DNA of 64,000 nucleotides, taken from Micropterus salmoides (taxonomy: Eukaryota > Chordata > Actinopteri > Centrarchiformes > Centrarchidae). Every line of letters begins with the position of its first letter. The stretch's first letter is position 1. The stretch is from contig NW_024040707.1 in assembly GCF_014851395.1 (NCBI RefSeq), forward strand, positions 5,082,349-5,146,348. The letters are read 5' to 3'. A model generated the notes under the pieces. It was given only the letters and a program-made list of their open reading frames with translations, did not search any database and was not told the DNA's origin. Shown here in pieces: positions 46,866-58,787 of the stretch. A program made the position numbers and the translations under genes.

Positions 46866-47183
46866 CCATCCATCCATCCATCGTCAAACCGCTTATCCTG
46901 CTTACAGGGTCGCGGGGGGCTGCAGCCAATCCCAGCTGACATCAGGCGAAAGGCGGGGTACACCTTGGACAGGTCGCCAGTCCATTGCAGGGCCACACAT
47001 AGACAAACAACCAATCACATTCACACCTAAGGTAAATTTAGGGTCACCAATTAACCTAGTCTGCATGTCTTTGGATGGTGGGAGGAAGCCGGAGCACCCG
47101 GAGAGAACCCACGCAGACACGGGGAGAACATGCAAACTCCACACAGAAAGGCCGGGGCAACCAAAGCACCATCGTGCCGCCCC
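46866..47183 (-). repeat. GGCGGCAC teleost repeat with TGGA tail
   Basis: On the minus strand it begins GGGCGGCACGATGG, runs through GGAGTTTGCATGTTCTCCCC, CATCCAAAGACATGCAGAC, GGCGACCTGTCCAAGG and GTACCCCGCC, and ends in (TGGA)n. It is a very abundant fish repeat. A 208-codon frame crosses it and is not a gene. Confidence 0.7.
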
Positions 47184-47210
47184 TAACAAAGACCATTAAT
47201 ATTAAGTAAT

Positions 47211-47368
47211 TTAGCTGACGCTTTTATCCAGAGCGACTTTCAATTGCTAAATATGTCAGAGGTTGCACGCCTCTGGAGCAACCAGGGGTTAAATGACTTC
47301 CTCAGGGACACATTGGCGGGTGTGTCGCAGCGGGGCATGTGTCTTATCCACTGCACAACCACCACGCC
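47211..47368 (+). repeat. SINE-like teleost repeat (GACGCTTTTATCCAGAGCGA)
   Basis: TTAGCTGACGCTTTTATCCA, GAGCGACTTTCAATT, CCTCAGGGACACATTGG and GTGTCTTATCCACTGC. Same family as 42339-42499. Confidence 0.6.
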
Positions 47369-47574
47369 AATATGTGAGGTATACAAGGTAGTTTATTTGT
47401 ATAATGAGTGCAGCCCATTGAAAGAGTTGAGAAACAGGGTTTGGGAGGGATGGATATGAGAACTCAGCTACATTATATGTTGAAATTTGTATCATAATAT
47501 GCTGTAGATTAACTTATTGAGAGAAAAACAGTAATTCTATGTTAAATGAGACATTGACCTCCCCCATGGTATGA

Positions 47575-47690
47575 TCCTATATTCATAACCCCTGCTGCGA
47601 AGATTCGACTGTGAGATTGACGGTCGAATCAGGCTCCGCCCATTGAAGCATCGAATCTTCGATTGTTTGGGGTCAGCCCTAATATATATT
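47575..47690. mobile_element. Fragment of a hAT-like element end
   Basis: GAAGATTCGACTGTGAGATT and CGAATCTTCGATTGTTTGGG plus GTCAGCCCTA resemble the terminus of a fish hAT family with ATTCGA repeats. No partner terminus was found. Confidence 0.35.
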
Positions 47691-48533
47691 TATATACAAA
47701 ACTCAATTTCAGCCATAGTGGAGTTCACTGCACAGAACATCCTTCCGCAATTGAAAATCTAAAAGGAAAAATACTGAACAAAATGACATTTAGTCATGGA
47801 AAGTCTGATTTAGGCTAGAATTTCTTAAGGCCAGTTTGTGCTTTTGTGTTGAGCAGTGTAGGCTACGTTTCATCGTGAGCATGTATACTTGTGTGTTGGT
47901 GTCTGAATTACACCGGCAAAACGACAAACAACTACAAACAATGGTGACTGAAACTGAGCGGATCATGTTGGGGTTGGAACTGATAGATCTTGAACAGCAG
48001 TTACTTTTAGTGAAATTACTAAAATGCAGAAACAAGAGAATGTACGACCATTGAACCGGTTGAGGCAGAAGAAAAACAAGCTGGTAATGCGTAGCAGAAA
48101 ATGCACTGCTACCACCTGACCAATGACATTCCTTTTGCTCTGCCTCGTTGCGAAATGTAGTTACATTTTTGGGATAGGTGCGCGTCAGGCTACAGTGTAG
48201 ATTTGATGCAGAAGTATAAATTGGCCTTTAACATTTGCATTGGGCCCTGAAATCTTATAGTTTCCACAAGTTATCATAACTTCGTTAACCATGTGGAGCT
48301 CCCATCACACTCTTTGCCCCACTCATACACACATAAAGTCAACGTAAACATTCACAAAACTGGGATTAAAGGGCTATAATAAAAATTGAGCTGATTTAGT
48401 TTTGAGATAGTAAAACTGGTGATGTTGCTTTCACCCACCCAAGAATTTTCCAATCAGAACGTAGTTTTAAAAACACGTATGAGATCCTTTGTTTCACTTG
48501 TGCCCTTGGATCTGCTCAGCGTAACCCAGTGTT

Positions 48534-48654
48534 TCAGCAGCAGCCTTTTCTGCTGTTGTACTCTGAGTCCAGTTCAGGAGAAACGTTGTCTTGGGGTCCG
48601 GGTTGACGTGGGTCAAGATTGGACTGAACTGTCAAAATCTCCTGCACCAACCTC
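48534..48654 (-). CDS. rab29: rab29 exon 5 (prenylated C-terminus)
   Basis: Encodes RLVQEILTVQSNLD through EYNSRKGCC and TGA. Acceptor TGTGTTTCAG. The tail is variable between species, but a terminal Cys-Cys is expected. Confidence 0.88.
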
Positions 48655-50893
48655 CTGAAACACAAAAGATTTGATGACTTTAGTGAAATGCAAATTCTGC
48701 GAATCTTCAATAGCTTTTACATTCAGGAATCTGTTTATCCAGCCTCTTGAATTACAGGCTTTTGTCTGTGGTGGTAGGGGTGAGATACAACTTTCCCAAA
48801 TGTCTACACTCTTAGAATACTTTACTGACAAGATGCACAGCCGCATGTGTCCATCATCAGTTGTCTTCTTGTTTCCACGCTGCCGACCCACTTATTTAAA
48901 ATCACTCTAGATTTAACTAAAATGTCCCCATAAAGCCAAATCCTCATTTTCTGGTTATTTTGATAATATTTTGCCAAACTTCACCATCTTATTCGTCACT
49001 TTAGACTGTATAGTATATTTTACTGCTTGCCTGTAAGTGTGGCAGCAAAGGCTACCACCCCCACATCCTTTTTATCTCTCAGTGTACACCCGTCTGTGAG
49101 ATTTGACAAATATGGGAAATGTCAGCTAAAAGTGCAACTCATTTCTCAATGGGACAATTCAAGAAGCCAATTCAAGAAACACCACATCAAACACATTAGC
49201 AAAGCGGTGTCTCATTTTTGTGCAGGGTGAACCTACACATGAGGATTTCAGTTAGCTATGACATCAATACAGTTTGTTGTTTACACCTCTTATTAAAGAA
49301 ATTAGACAACAACTGCGGTCGGGCTTATATCTAAACTCACCACTCTAACTAACTAGGCTATAAACATAAGCACACATAATTTATCATAATCCATCCACTT
49401 GCCATATTTCTTTTTTGCATTTATTAATGTTTAAACTGTCCTTCCTGTTTCTGCGGCTAGGCACTAAATAATTTCACTACATATTGTACTGTGTAAAAAA
49501 CTATAATAAAATCGTCACATACGATTTGATTTGGTTTAAAGGTAACCCAGGTAGCCAAAACTTCTAAACCCAGCAGCAGCCTAAATCTAGCCCATATGGC
49601 TGCTGGACCAAGTGCTGCTAAATGCTGATCTCAGGCCAAATAGGCACAAGTTCACACCTCCAAACCTCAACAAAATCTGGAAGCCACACAGTGCCGGAAC
49701 ACAATCAGCATGCAGCTGCAGTTGGTCCAACTCTGATGGCTACTCTTAGGAGTATCGTGATTTTAACACAATTTAAGATTTGGGGTTATGGCCTTTTGGT
49801 AGTGACCTTAAGAATATGTTATGGCCTCCCAACGCATCATCATCATGCAATCAAGCAGCTTTGTTGAGATTTCTCCTCAATGATGTTATGCATCAGAAAT
49901 AAAACACAATGGAGCAAACAAAGGCTAAACTCTGTGTAAGGCATAAAAGTAAAAAATAATCTTACATTCCATTTAAATTTATTTTGATTTAGTTTGATAC
50001 AGAAATTATTTATATGATAAGTCAATGCTAATAAAATATAGTCAATATAACCATAGAGTGACACGATATATGGGACTTCAAACTCACTAAGCCTATTTGC
50101 ATCCATTTGGTGAACCGTGGTATTGAGCCACTGTAGGGCCATATGTACTCCAGTCTAGTACCTTAAAATGTTCTCTTTAGACATCCTGCATCATCTGGAC
50201 ACACACACTTTTTCTGTTTTTTAATCTCTTCTCCAGTTACCTCATAGCCTCTTCGATGTTCTTGTTCTCTTTGACTGACGTCTCCATCCACGCAACGAAG
50301 CCGTTGGCCTTACTGAACTTGTCGATGCTGTCTGCTGACACAACCCGCTGAGCTAGGTCGCACTGCAGAGAGACAGACGGACAGAGAGGCAGACAGACGC
50401 TTTGTTAGTGTTAAGTGAGGGGTTCAGGATCTTACATGTCTTGCTGAGGTTTAGGTTTGTACTAGTCGTGTTCCATTCAGAGTTGTCTATCTGTGATATG
50501 ATTGATATGTAGTAGTCTGACCTCTATCCTAGTCTAATAAAATAACTGACAATTTTGAGCAGAAAATGTTTTCAAATGTTTTGATCAATGTGAAATTTCA
50601 GTCTGTGCCCCAAGTAGAAATAGGACTATAATCTCTGTTTAATGGAAAACCAAGTGTATGCATATTTACATTTACGTTTACTCTTGCTCTTTTGGCAGAC
50701 GCTTTTATCCAAACTTACTTACATTTGAGGAACAACATGCGAGCATTAATAAAGTAAGATATTTACAATTGACAATATTTACTTGTAAGGGCAGCAATAC
50801 ATACTAGTAAGAGCTAGATACGTACAAATACATTATGTACACATATCATTGTTACTACTTTAGATAAAAGTTGAACTACACCCCCCACCCCCA

Positions 50894-50941
<48 letters not shown>

Positions 50942-53847
50942 ATAGCTGTATTTGGGCAAAAATATGCCGTGCATTAGTAACCACAGGCCAAAACCTGTAT
51001 GAAGCAAAATAGTAAGAATTACCTTAGACTCCAAAAAAATGGTTAACTTTGGTCCATTAAGAATTGTAATATATTTTACTCCTTTTACTCTAAATTATAT
51101 TTGATACTTTCCCTGCTTTTTTTTGATCACTTTGGTACTATTATCGCAAATATGTGGTTAAAGTTCACTACTCTTTGTATAGATTACGTTATCCAACATT
51201 TACATAATCTATCATTGCCATGATATCTATCCTATATGTAATCAAGTTGTGATCAGAGGAAGACATCCTCTACAATCACTTACACAAGAAACACACTTTT
51301 ACTGTATTTTACTCTATTGTATTGTATTGTACATACTATTCTCATTGCAGTGGTTCTTTGTGGATCTGTTTGTTATGTAGAGCACTAAGCTACTTGCACT
51401 AAGGTTTTAGGTTTGAATCCCACGGAGGTTACATACAGTTTTGAATCTGAATATATGAGGCAAATGAAACAACATGTATATAAAGCAAATGTTTAGGTGA
51501 TGATCAATTAGGAACAATGAGCATAGTGATAGTAAAAGGTATTTTAACAATAGAAAAGAAAATCGTAACAAATATTCTGCATGTACTTTGTATGAACATG
51601 ATGTATTTCAATGTGAATCATGTCTTTCTACATGTTTTTGTTGTACTGAGTCAATGTCAGATGTACTTATAGTTGTGAGTGATGAGAGTGGTGAAATATT
51701 ACCACAAAGGTGTGTGAATAGTACCATAGCAACGGAAAGAAACAGAATCCATTTGAATTTCAAAGGCGTTCATAGAAACACACAGTGAAAAAGAATTCTT
51801 CTGACTTTAAAACCAGTCCAATTTCACCTCTTGTTTTTAATGTTGAAATAATGTAAGCATTCAGTTGGTTATTTATTCATTTGATTCACTGAAAATGTCT
51901 CAAAATACTGGGAAGCTGAAAGCCTGACGTGCTCATCCATCAGGCAACAATACATTGCTCATTTATTAATACTGGGGGGTTTCACGATAAATTATTCATT
52001 AGTTACAGCAAATGCACTGAATCACCTTGTTGGCCAGCAGGATGCAGGGGACAGAGTCTCCGTTGTGCAGCATGGCCTTGTTGTCCAGGTCCTGTTTCCA
52101 ATGGCGACAGCTAAGGAAGCTGGACGAGCTGGTGACGTCAAACATCACGACACAGCCTGATGCACCTTTATAATAGATCCTGGTCATGGATATGAAACGC
52201 TCCTGGCCTGGAGGGAGGACACAAAGTTCACCACATCATCCATCCATCCATCCATCCATCCATCCGTCCGTCCGTCCGTCCATCCATCGAAAAATATTTT
52301 GTACCTGCAATGTCCCACAGTTGCAGTCTGACCTTTTCTTTATCAGACCAGTGCAGCAGCTTCACAGAAAAATCAACTAGAAAGAAAATCACAATTAGAG
52401 AGAAACAGATGGAGAAGTGAAGTGAAATAACTAAGAAGTGAGAGAATTGAAACCTCAGAGAATAGAATCCTCAAAATAGGAAAGACATTGAGAATGAACA
52501 TATCCTCCCAAATTACAGACTTTCATTCTAAGAGAAGAATTTTCTTCCACTCTTATCCAGTTTAACATTACAACAGTGTTCTGCTGTGGGTGGAAATAGT
52601 TCCCAACTCCTGTTTGAGTAGCATTTGCTAAAAGCTAGAGTCCAGCTGTTTAAGAACATTGCAGAACCTTTTTTAACAACAAGATTGAGAGCTTTACAGC
52701 TATGCTAGTAACTCAGTGTGGCTTTACTTGGTGCAAAGCCCTGCTGTGCCTTAATGCTAACATCATCATGCAATCATGCTCACACCATGCTAACATGCTG
52801 ATGTTTGGGTCCCACAGACAGGATGAGGAAGTCGGAAAGTATTGAGATAAGGACTAACAGAGTGTTGCCTTGCCTGATAAGAAACTATTTAAAAAAAAAA
52901 AATGAAATATGACTATTCAATTTACTGTATAAACACACTTGTTTTTTATGTATTAATTGTATGTATTATTTACTTTGTAGATGCATATGCTTTGGGAACA
53001 CAATCAACGCATCATGCCAATAAAGCTTCAATGAACAGAAAGAAAAGGAGAGCAAGCAGAAAACATACTTTATATCATATTTTATATCTCTTCAAAGATT
53101 TAATGTAGACTTTTGAATAAAAACTGAGATAGAGCTGCAATGATAAATCAATTAGTTATCAACTGTTAAATTAATTGCCAACTATTTTGATATTTGATTA
53201 ATCGGTGTGAGTCATTTTTTAAAGAAAAAAAGGTAAATATTCTCTGATTCCAGCGTCTCTTAATGTGAATATTTTCTGATTTCTTTTCTCCTCTGTGACA
53301 GAAAACTAAATATCTGTGGGTTGTGGATAAAGCAAGACATTTGAGGACGTCATCTTGAGTTTGGGGAACAATGATCGGCATTTTTCATCATTTCATACAC
53401 CAAACAACTAACGCAGTAACCGAGAAAACAATCGACACATTCATGCCTAGTCTGAGATTAAATTTGCCATTATCAGATGAAAATTGTTTTTTCAGGAACT
53501 ATGAAAATCATAGCCATGTCTCACATGTTTGAAGTATTTTACAAGATTCTTTTGGAAGGGCTTTTATGAGGCCCCATAGTTTGAAGAGATTTATCAGCTT
53601 ATACAGACAAATTGTAAGCCTTTCACTGATCTGAAATCATTAAAATTTGTTTTCAACAGTACTAAAATATTCACATGCACAAACACACAGTCCAAAACAC
53701 AGACAGCTGATAACGTAAAGCAGCCATACCTCCCACTGTCATCTTGTACATCTTGTTGAACTGTCCGTTGACGTAGCGATGCACAAAGGAGGATTTCCCA
53801 ACATTTCCATCACCAACAACCAGTATTTTCAGCAAGTGCTCCGTCAT
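48534..53847 (-). CDS. rab29: RAB29 (RAB7L1) small GTPase, complete
   Basis: Rab-family GTPase of the RAB32/38 group. It acts at the trans-Golgi and on stressed lysosomes and recruits LRRK2. Five exons, read 5' to 3' on the minus strand, join in frame: 53847-53730, 52376-52305, 52207-52026, 50362-50241, 48654-48534. They give 204 residues plus TGA, near the 203 of human RAB29. P-loop GDGNVGKS is at 12-19, switch I Thr37, WDIAGQER at 60-67 with the catalytic Gln65, NKCD at 123-126 split across exons, and TSVK at 152-155. It ends KGCC, a double-Cys geranylgeranylation signal. HWSDKEKVRLQLWDIAG and YYKGASGCVVMFDVTS separate it from RAB7 and RAB38. A weak acceptor (TCTGACAG) 12 bases before the ATG hints at a 5'UTR intron. 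Confidence 0.93.
50241..50362 (-). CDS. rab29: rab29 exon 4
   Basis: Encodes CDLAQRVVSADSIDKFSKAN and WMETSVKENKNIEEAM. Acceptor TCTCTGCAG, donor AG|GTAACT. Confidence 0.94.
50896..50939. repeat. (CA)n microsatellite
   Basis: A CA run in rab29 intron 3, just after a C-rich stretch. Confidence 0.95.
52026..52207 (-). CDS. rab29: rab29 exon 3
   Basis: Encodes QERFISMTRIYYKGASGC through VPCILLANK. Acceptor CCCTCCAG, donor AAG|GTGATT. Confidence 0.94.
52238..52288. repeat. (CATC)n/(CGTC)n tetranucleotide repeat
   Basis: CATC units change to CGTC units and back, in the 97-base intron between rab29 exons 2 and 3. The repeat fills about half of that intron. Confidence 0.9.
52305..52376 (-). CDS. 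rab29: rab29 exon 2
   Basis: Encodes VDFSVKLLHWSDKEKVRLQ and LWDIAG. Acceptor TTTCTAG, donor G|GTACAA. Confidence 0.93.
53130..53440 (+). mobile_element. hAT-type MITE, near full length
   Basis: It begins TAGAGCTGCAATGATAAATC, continues through AATGTGAATATTTTCTGATT and AAGACATTTGAGGACGTCAT, and ends with ACTAACGCAGTAACCGAG and AACAATCGACA. Same family as 38870-39069. It lies in rab29 intron 1. Confidence 0.6.
53730..53847 (-). CDS. rab29: rab29 exon 1 (start, P-loop)
   Basis: MTEHLLKILVVGDGNVGKSS, then FVHRYVNGQF and KMTVG. Donor G|GTATGG, 39 codons plus 1 base. Confidence 0.93.
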
Positions 53848-53997
53848 GGCTCTCCTCTGTCAGACAACAAAATGTGGAAAAGACTCAAAGTGCAAACATT
53901 ATGTCAGGAAATGTGATTTATGAGGCAAAGCTGTATTGTTGTAACTGAACAAATACTTGAATAAAACCCACCTGGGTTTGACTTTACCTGAGCCTTT

Positions 53998-54330
53998 GTT
54001 TGCATTTGTTAACCCCAAACATTTGAACCACCTTTCAGTCTTTAACTCTTAACTTCCTTCCTTGTTTCTAAATTCCAAATGATTATCAAGATAACCCTAT
54101 TCCTCTATAGCGTACCAATTCTTAAACTAAAACATGTTTACAGAACCATAACTCTAAAACAGTTCGGATTCCTGAGTTGTTTTCTCAGTGTAACTCAACA
54201 CTCGGATTGACTAGTTTTGCTTCCTTGAAGGAAGTTGGCAAAAGCCAAAAACAGGTCAACGTCAAAAACCACGCCTACATGCAAGAGGGAACATCAAGCA
54301 GTTGATGAATTTGTGCAGATTAGCTCCTCT
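53998..54330 (-). other. rab29: Possible 5'UTR exon and promoter of rab29
   Basis: The minus strand has CTCAG|GTAAAG at 53998, an acceptable donor that could splice to the acceptor 12 bases before the rab29 ATG. No TATA box or CpG island was seen. This is only a candidate. Confidence 0.25.
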
Positions 54331-54349
54331 TTTGTGCCTCATTGTTTGA

Positions 54350-56830
54350 CATATAAAATACTTTACATGATTCGCTTATGTCCCTAACTTTTCATCCATC
54401 ACACACACTGTCCTTTGTGCTCATTTTAAGAGCTCTGCCTTAGACTTGTTGCCCATTTCACACAGGAGTTAGAATATTTTTTTATTTTTCATGTGTCAGT
54501 CAATATTTCAAACACTGCTGGTCTGATTTTGATGCTTTTTTTTTTTTTTTTAAAAACAGACGCACGTTGATACAACATTTGACTTTCCCATGAGAGGCAC
54601 TAACAGTGGCACAGGACATAAATGGTGTGGAATCGTCCAGTATAGACGTAACTCCTAGTGGGCTGACCTGCAACTCCTCCTCTTCCCCTTCACATTCTTA
54701 TGCACCACCTCTTCTTCTTTTCCTTCCGCTTTTTCCACCTGTCTTTCCTCCATACCACCTATTCATCCTCTTCTGCCTTCCTCCACTTCCTCTCCTCTTC
54801 TGTCCAATCCTGCCTCATCTTTCTCCTCCTACGTTTCTCTCTCTCACACACGCACACAGACATGTGGTGTTGTTTTACTGCTCTGCCAACTAGGCCACTG
54901 TAACTGACTACTTAACTGAACATGTTTCAGTCTCCCACTGATGAGTCATTTTTGTGACTCTCTCTCTCTCTCTGTGTTTTTCCGGTTTGTGTGTTTTCGT
55001 GTCTTGGTCCTTTTCCCAGTCTCAGTACCACTCAGGGTTTATAAATAAATCTTCTTGACAAACCCAACTCCATCATCTTTGTTTGGGCCTGAAATGATGC
55101 AGGTTAAGAACTTGTCCAGTAGGGGGAGCCATGGGCTATGAAAGTGGGGCCTTCGGTAGATCTGCGGCTGGGCTGGACCAAAGCTAAGTGTGTATTTAGA
55201 TGCTTCCCACAACAAATCCAAAAATTATTCTGAGTTTCCTGATACAGAATTTACAAAACTAGTGTTTATTTTATTATTATTTTATTGTTATTTTTTGCAC
55301 TTGATGCACAACTTATAAATAGTGCAGTGTTGTGATCAGTATCACTCACAAATTCATCTGAGCATTTAGAAACATGTTTGCCTTTTGTCACAACCAGGCT
55401 CAGGGACAAACACAGATGTGAGACCACACAAGCTGTAGATTTAAAAAAGACAAAATCACTACACTATTAAACGAGGACATCAACTTTTCTATATATTTTC
55501 CTTGTGAATGATTTACATACTATTAAATTTAGCTTTCAAATTTTGTTCAGGTTTAACATTATTATTTTTTAATAGGTAATCAAACATAGCTGTCATTGTT
55601 GTCTCATGTATCATTAACGATTTTTACTCCACTTTACTTTACTAATCAATGAACCAAACCACTACAACCAATTCACAGTACAGTACTGTATGTTGTGCTG
55701 GGTTTCTTTGATTTCTCTCTGGTATTTGTCTGACATCTGGTGGCCATGTTACAAACAACATCACGCAACAAGCTGGTTTTAACTGGTCTGGTCAACAAGA
55801 AATTATATAACATTAATTAATGCAGCTTCTCTTTACAGCATCAGAGATAAAAAAGAAAAATGAAGTGGTACAACAGATGTCCCTGTTACTGGAGAAGCAC
55901 AGTTTGAATCCACAAAATGACCATTATGTCCATTAACAGCTGTTTGTCCTGTCAAAATCCGACTTGTTCTGTCCAGTTTCTCAGCTTTTACTGACTACAT
56001 TAAGGATTTTATGTCCTGCAATTCTTAAACTTCACCAAAACATTTTCGCCGGCTATTGCCATGATACAAGCATTAAAAAAATATAAAGCAAATAGATTAA
56101 TGATAAAGCAAAAGCTTCCAGCACCGTAAATGTTAACAGTATTGAAATAAAATTTCTCTGTAAATTGACAGGTTATTTACTGTATACTGTTTTTATTCTT
56201 CCTAATTTTGACAAGGTATAGCAAAGAACAACAGATCTTAATTTACAATATATATTGATCCACCGAAGGAGGGAACCTGAAGCCTGGAATTCTGGTTGTC
56301 ACGACACAACACTCAATTCAAAATAAATGTGATAATCAGGCTCAGCAGATGCAGCAATTTGGGCTCATCTGGACCTTTAAACACCAAAGCAGCAAGTGTC
56401 GTACAAGGTACTGTATGTTGTGCAGGTTAGCATAGTTATAGATTGAATTGACATTTTCTTACAGCTGTTAACTTAATTTTCACACAAAAACATGAAATTC
56501 TGAATATCAAGTGTCAAATAACCGCAAAATTATTAGAACATGTCCTGTATGGTAAGTTTAATTAAAATGTAGGTATATTATTCTGTATACTGGAGTGCAA
56601 TTGTGATTTCAACCATGATACTGTTTTAAAAGTATATGTTAAAATCATTAAAGATAAAAATTTTCGGACACAACCTGTTGCTTCTAGATACAAATTTGAT
56701 TCAACAAAATCAACAAAACTGCCTGAAAATCCTGACTGCAGAGAAAGGATAGAATACAAAACAATCTAATCAGACAACTGAGAATCCATAAACGTTGTGT
56801 TTCTAACTCTTTACGATTCGTAACTTTGTG
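54350..56830. other. Intergenic region between rab29 and tmem81
   Basis: The two genes point away from each other across about 2.5 kb. It holds a poly(T) run near 54536-54550, a pyrimidine-rich (TTCCTCC-type) stretch at 54680-54840 and AT-rich sequence. No exon was recognised. Confidence 0.45.
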
Positions 56831-56889
56831 CATTGAGAGGAAAAATAACATCCTTTTTATTTCCTGCAGATTTGCCATCAAACATCGAA

Positions 56890-57114
56890 ATGCAACATGT
56901 GACTCTCAGGCATCACCTCCTCCTCCTCCTCGTCCTCTGTCCTCTGACCTCAGTTGACCTGGAGGATGCGGATGAAGTGCCGGTGGAGGTCATTGTTGAC
57001 AGCTCCCCCTGCAGCGCCACCTGTGGGCTCGGTGTGAAAACTCAAACCCTGTGTTTACTGAAAGATGGCAAGACAGCGATGGAAGAAGATGTGAAAAGGA
57101 AACATGGAGCAGAG
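56890..57114 (+). CDS. tmem81: tmem81 exon 1 (signal peptide, TSR-like motif)
   Basis: 75 codons from ATG to GCAGAG|GTATCA. Carries LLLLLVLCPLTS and CSATCGLGVKTQTLC. Confidence 0.88.
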
Positions 57115-58752
57115 GTATCATACAGACATCTTAAACACCACACTAAATGGTTGAGAAATGTAAGAAGGAAGTAAGCTCTGATTTTATTAAGAATAATCAC
57201 CATCATCTGCATGTGAAATGGATTAATTGAAGGTGTCGAAGAAGTGTCGTGTCCATAAGGTGTCATGTCGGGAGTCGCTGCAGTGTGGACTCAGGACTAT
57301 GACTGTGACTTCAGGACAGAGAGTTGAGATCGACTGTCTGGAAGAAGTCATGGAGGCGATGGGGAGGTTCTCCTGGAGGTAAGGATGTAGGAGAGAAGTG
57401 ATTCTTGTCCTTTTGATTGCAAACAATGGGAAAAATGTAAATGTTGGCTCGATGTGAGTCTTATCTTGTAAAGTTAGATACCAATTGCAGAATGCAATGG
57501 AAAGTTTTGTGATGATATGTGTTTTTTTTAAAGTGTGTTTAGCCTAGTTTCCTCAGCCCAGGGCTGGATTTACCCACCAGGTTTGCCCCAAGGCAAAATT
57601 TTGCTGTGGGCCCATATTTAGCCTCCCTAATACCGAGTCCTTTCATATTCCCATAGTTTAGTAATAAGTTGACTAAATGTAAATTTATTCAAGAATATGC
57701 ATTATTAAAGCATTAAAGTCACTGAATTATTAATAAAGGTATAAAAACTAGATTCTGAAACAGGAGCTCACTACAAATAGGACCTTGTTTTTGCTAACCT
57801 CCAGTGGTTTAATGTCTCACCTTGCTGTAGTGATGTACAGGTGTACTTTATGATTCTGGGACATCACTGGTGGGTGTGACCAAACCCAACCACACCTATC
57901 CATGATGCTGGCTGTGGCCAGAGGTGAAACAGGCTGGAACTGGAGCGGGCTGTGAAACACTGCTTTTCAGCCTGGTATGAAATTAGTCTTTAGGAAATTT
58001 CGGTGTATATTAATTCATCAAATAAACACAAAGTAATTGCCAGTGAACCGTGACCTTTTGAGGCCCCACAGGGGTCCAGGGCCCTGAGATAGTAGCCCAC
58101 TTTGGCCAGTTGGTAATCCTGTAAATGCAACAACTTTTTATTGGGGGCAGTGTTCAGTGGAATTTTTTCTTTTACGGCTCAGAGTGTCCTGGCGTTACGC
58201 TCGAGGAATAATCAGCTCTGATGACTCTCTCTTTACTCGCTGGGATGCTCCTCTGCTGGACCGAGTGGTTCTGGACCCCGTCAGGGAGGAGGACGCAGGT
58301 AAACACACCTTTGCAGGTACTCAAACACAGTCTGAATTGTACATATGATTTAAGTTTAAAACCTGAGCTCTTAAGGGGAGGTTGGCCAGTGGGTTTTGTG
58401 AGAATTTTTGTGAGAAAGTTGTATTTGGCAACTGAACATCCAAAAAAGATAAGGTTGGAGGAACTTATGTGTATGTCAGACTCTACAGTTCCTCATTCTC
58501 AAGTAAGTAAAGACACATTTAAAAGAAAATGATGTTTAAATAAATTAGCTTTACCATAAAATGTGTTTTAAACTAGTAGCTAACTATAACAATGACAACA
58601 TTTCATTTTTAGGTGACCTGTTAAACTGTTAAAATAAATCAGTCTAATAAATAAATGTAATTTAATATTTCATTATGATATCTTTGGAAGAAGTATTGAA
58701 ATTTGATTAAATCTAACAGAGACATACCCGCACAATTGACACACATGCATGG

Positions 58753-58787
<35 letters not shown>

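Larger units (their letters stand above)
41410..48530. other. Intergenic region between cry and rab29
   Basis: No coding exon is recognised. The content is the repeats listed separately plus AT-rich unique sequence. Open frames here are short, or lie across repeats such as 46.6-47.2 kb. Confidence 0.5.

Noticed and set aside
46573..47199. A 208-codon open frame on the plus strand
   Set aside because: Its second half lies across the abundant GGCGGCAC teleost repeat and its (TGGA)n tail. The first half is a C/T-rich stretch. No domain or splice support.
54606..54903. Plus-strand frame rich in Pro/Leu/Phe
   Set aside because: It arises from a C/T-rich tract. No splice sites or homology.
56833..56889. 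An upstream ATG at 56833 as the tmem81 start
   Set aside because: It lies before a strong acceptor (TTTCCTGCAG), and its extra residues would place charged sequence before the signal peptide.
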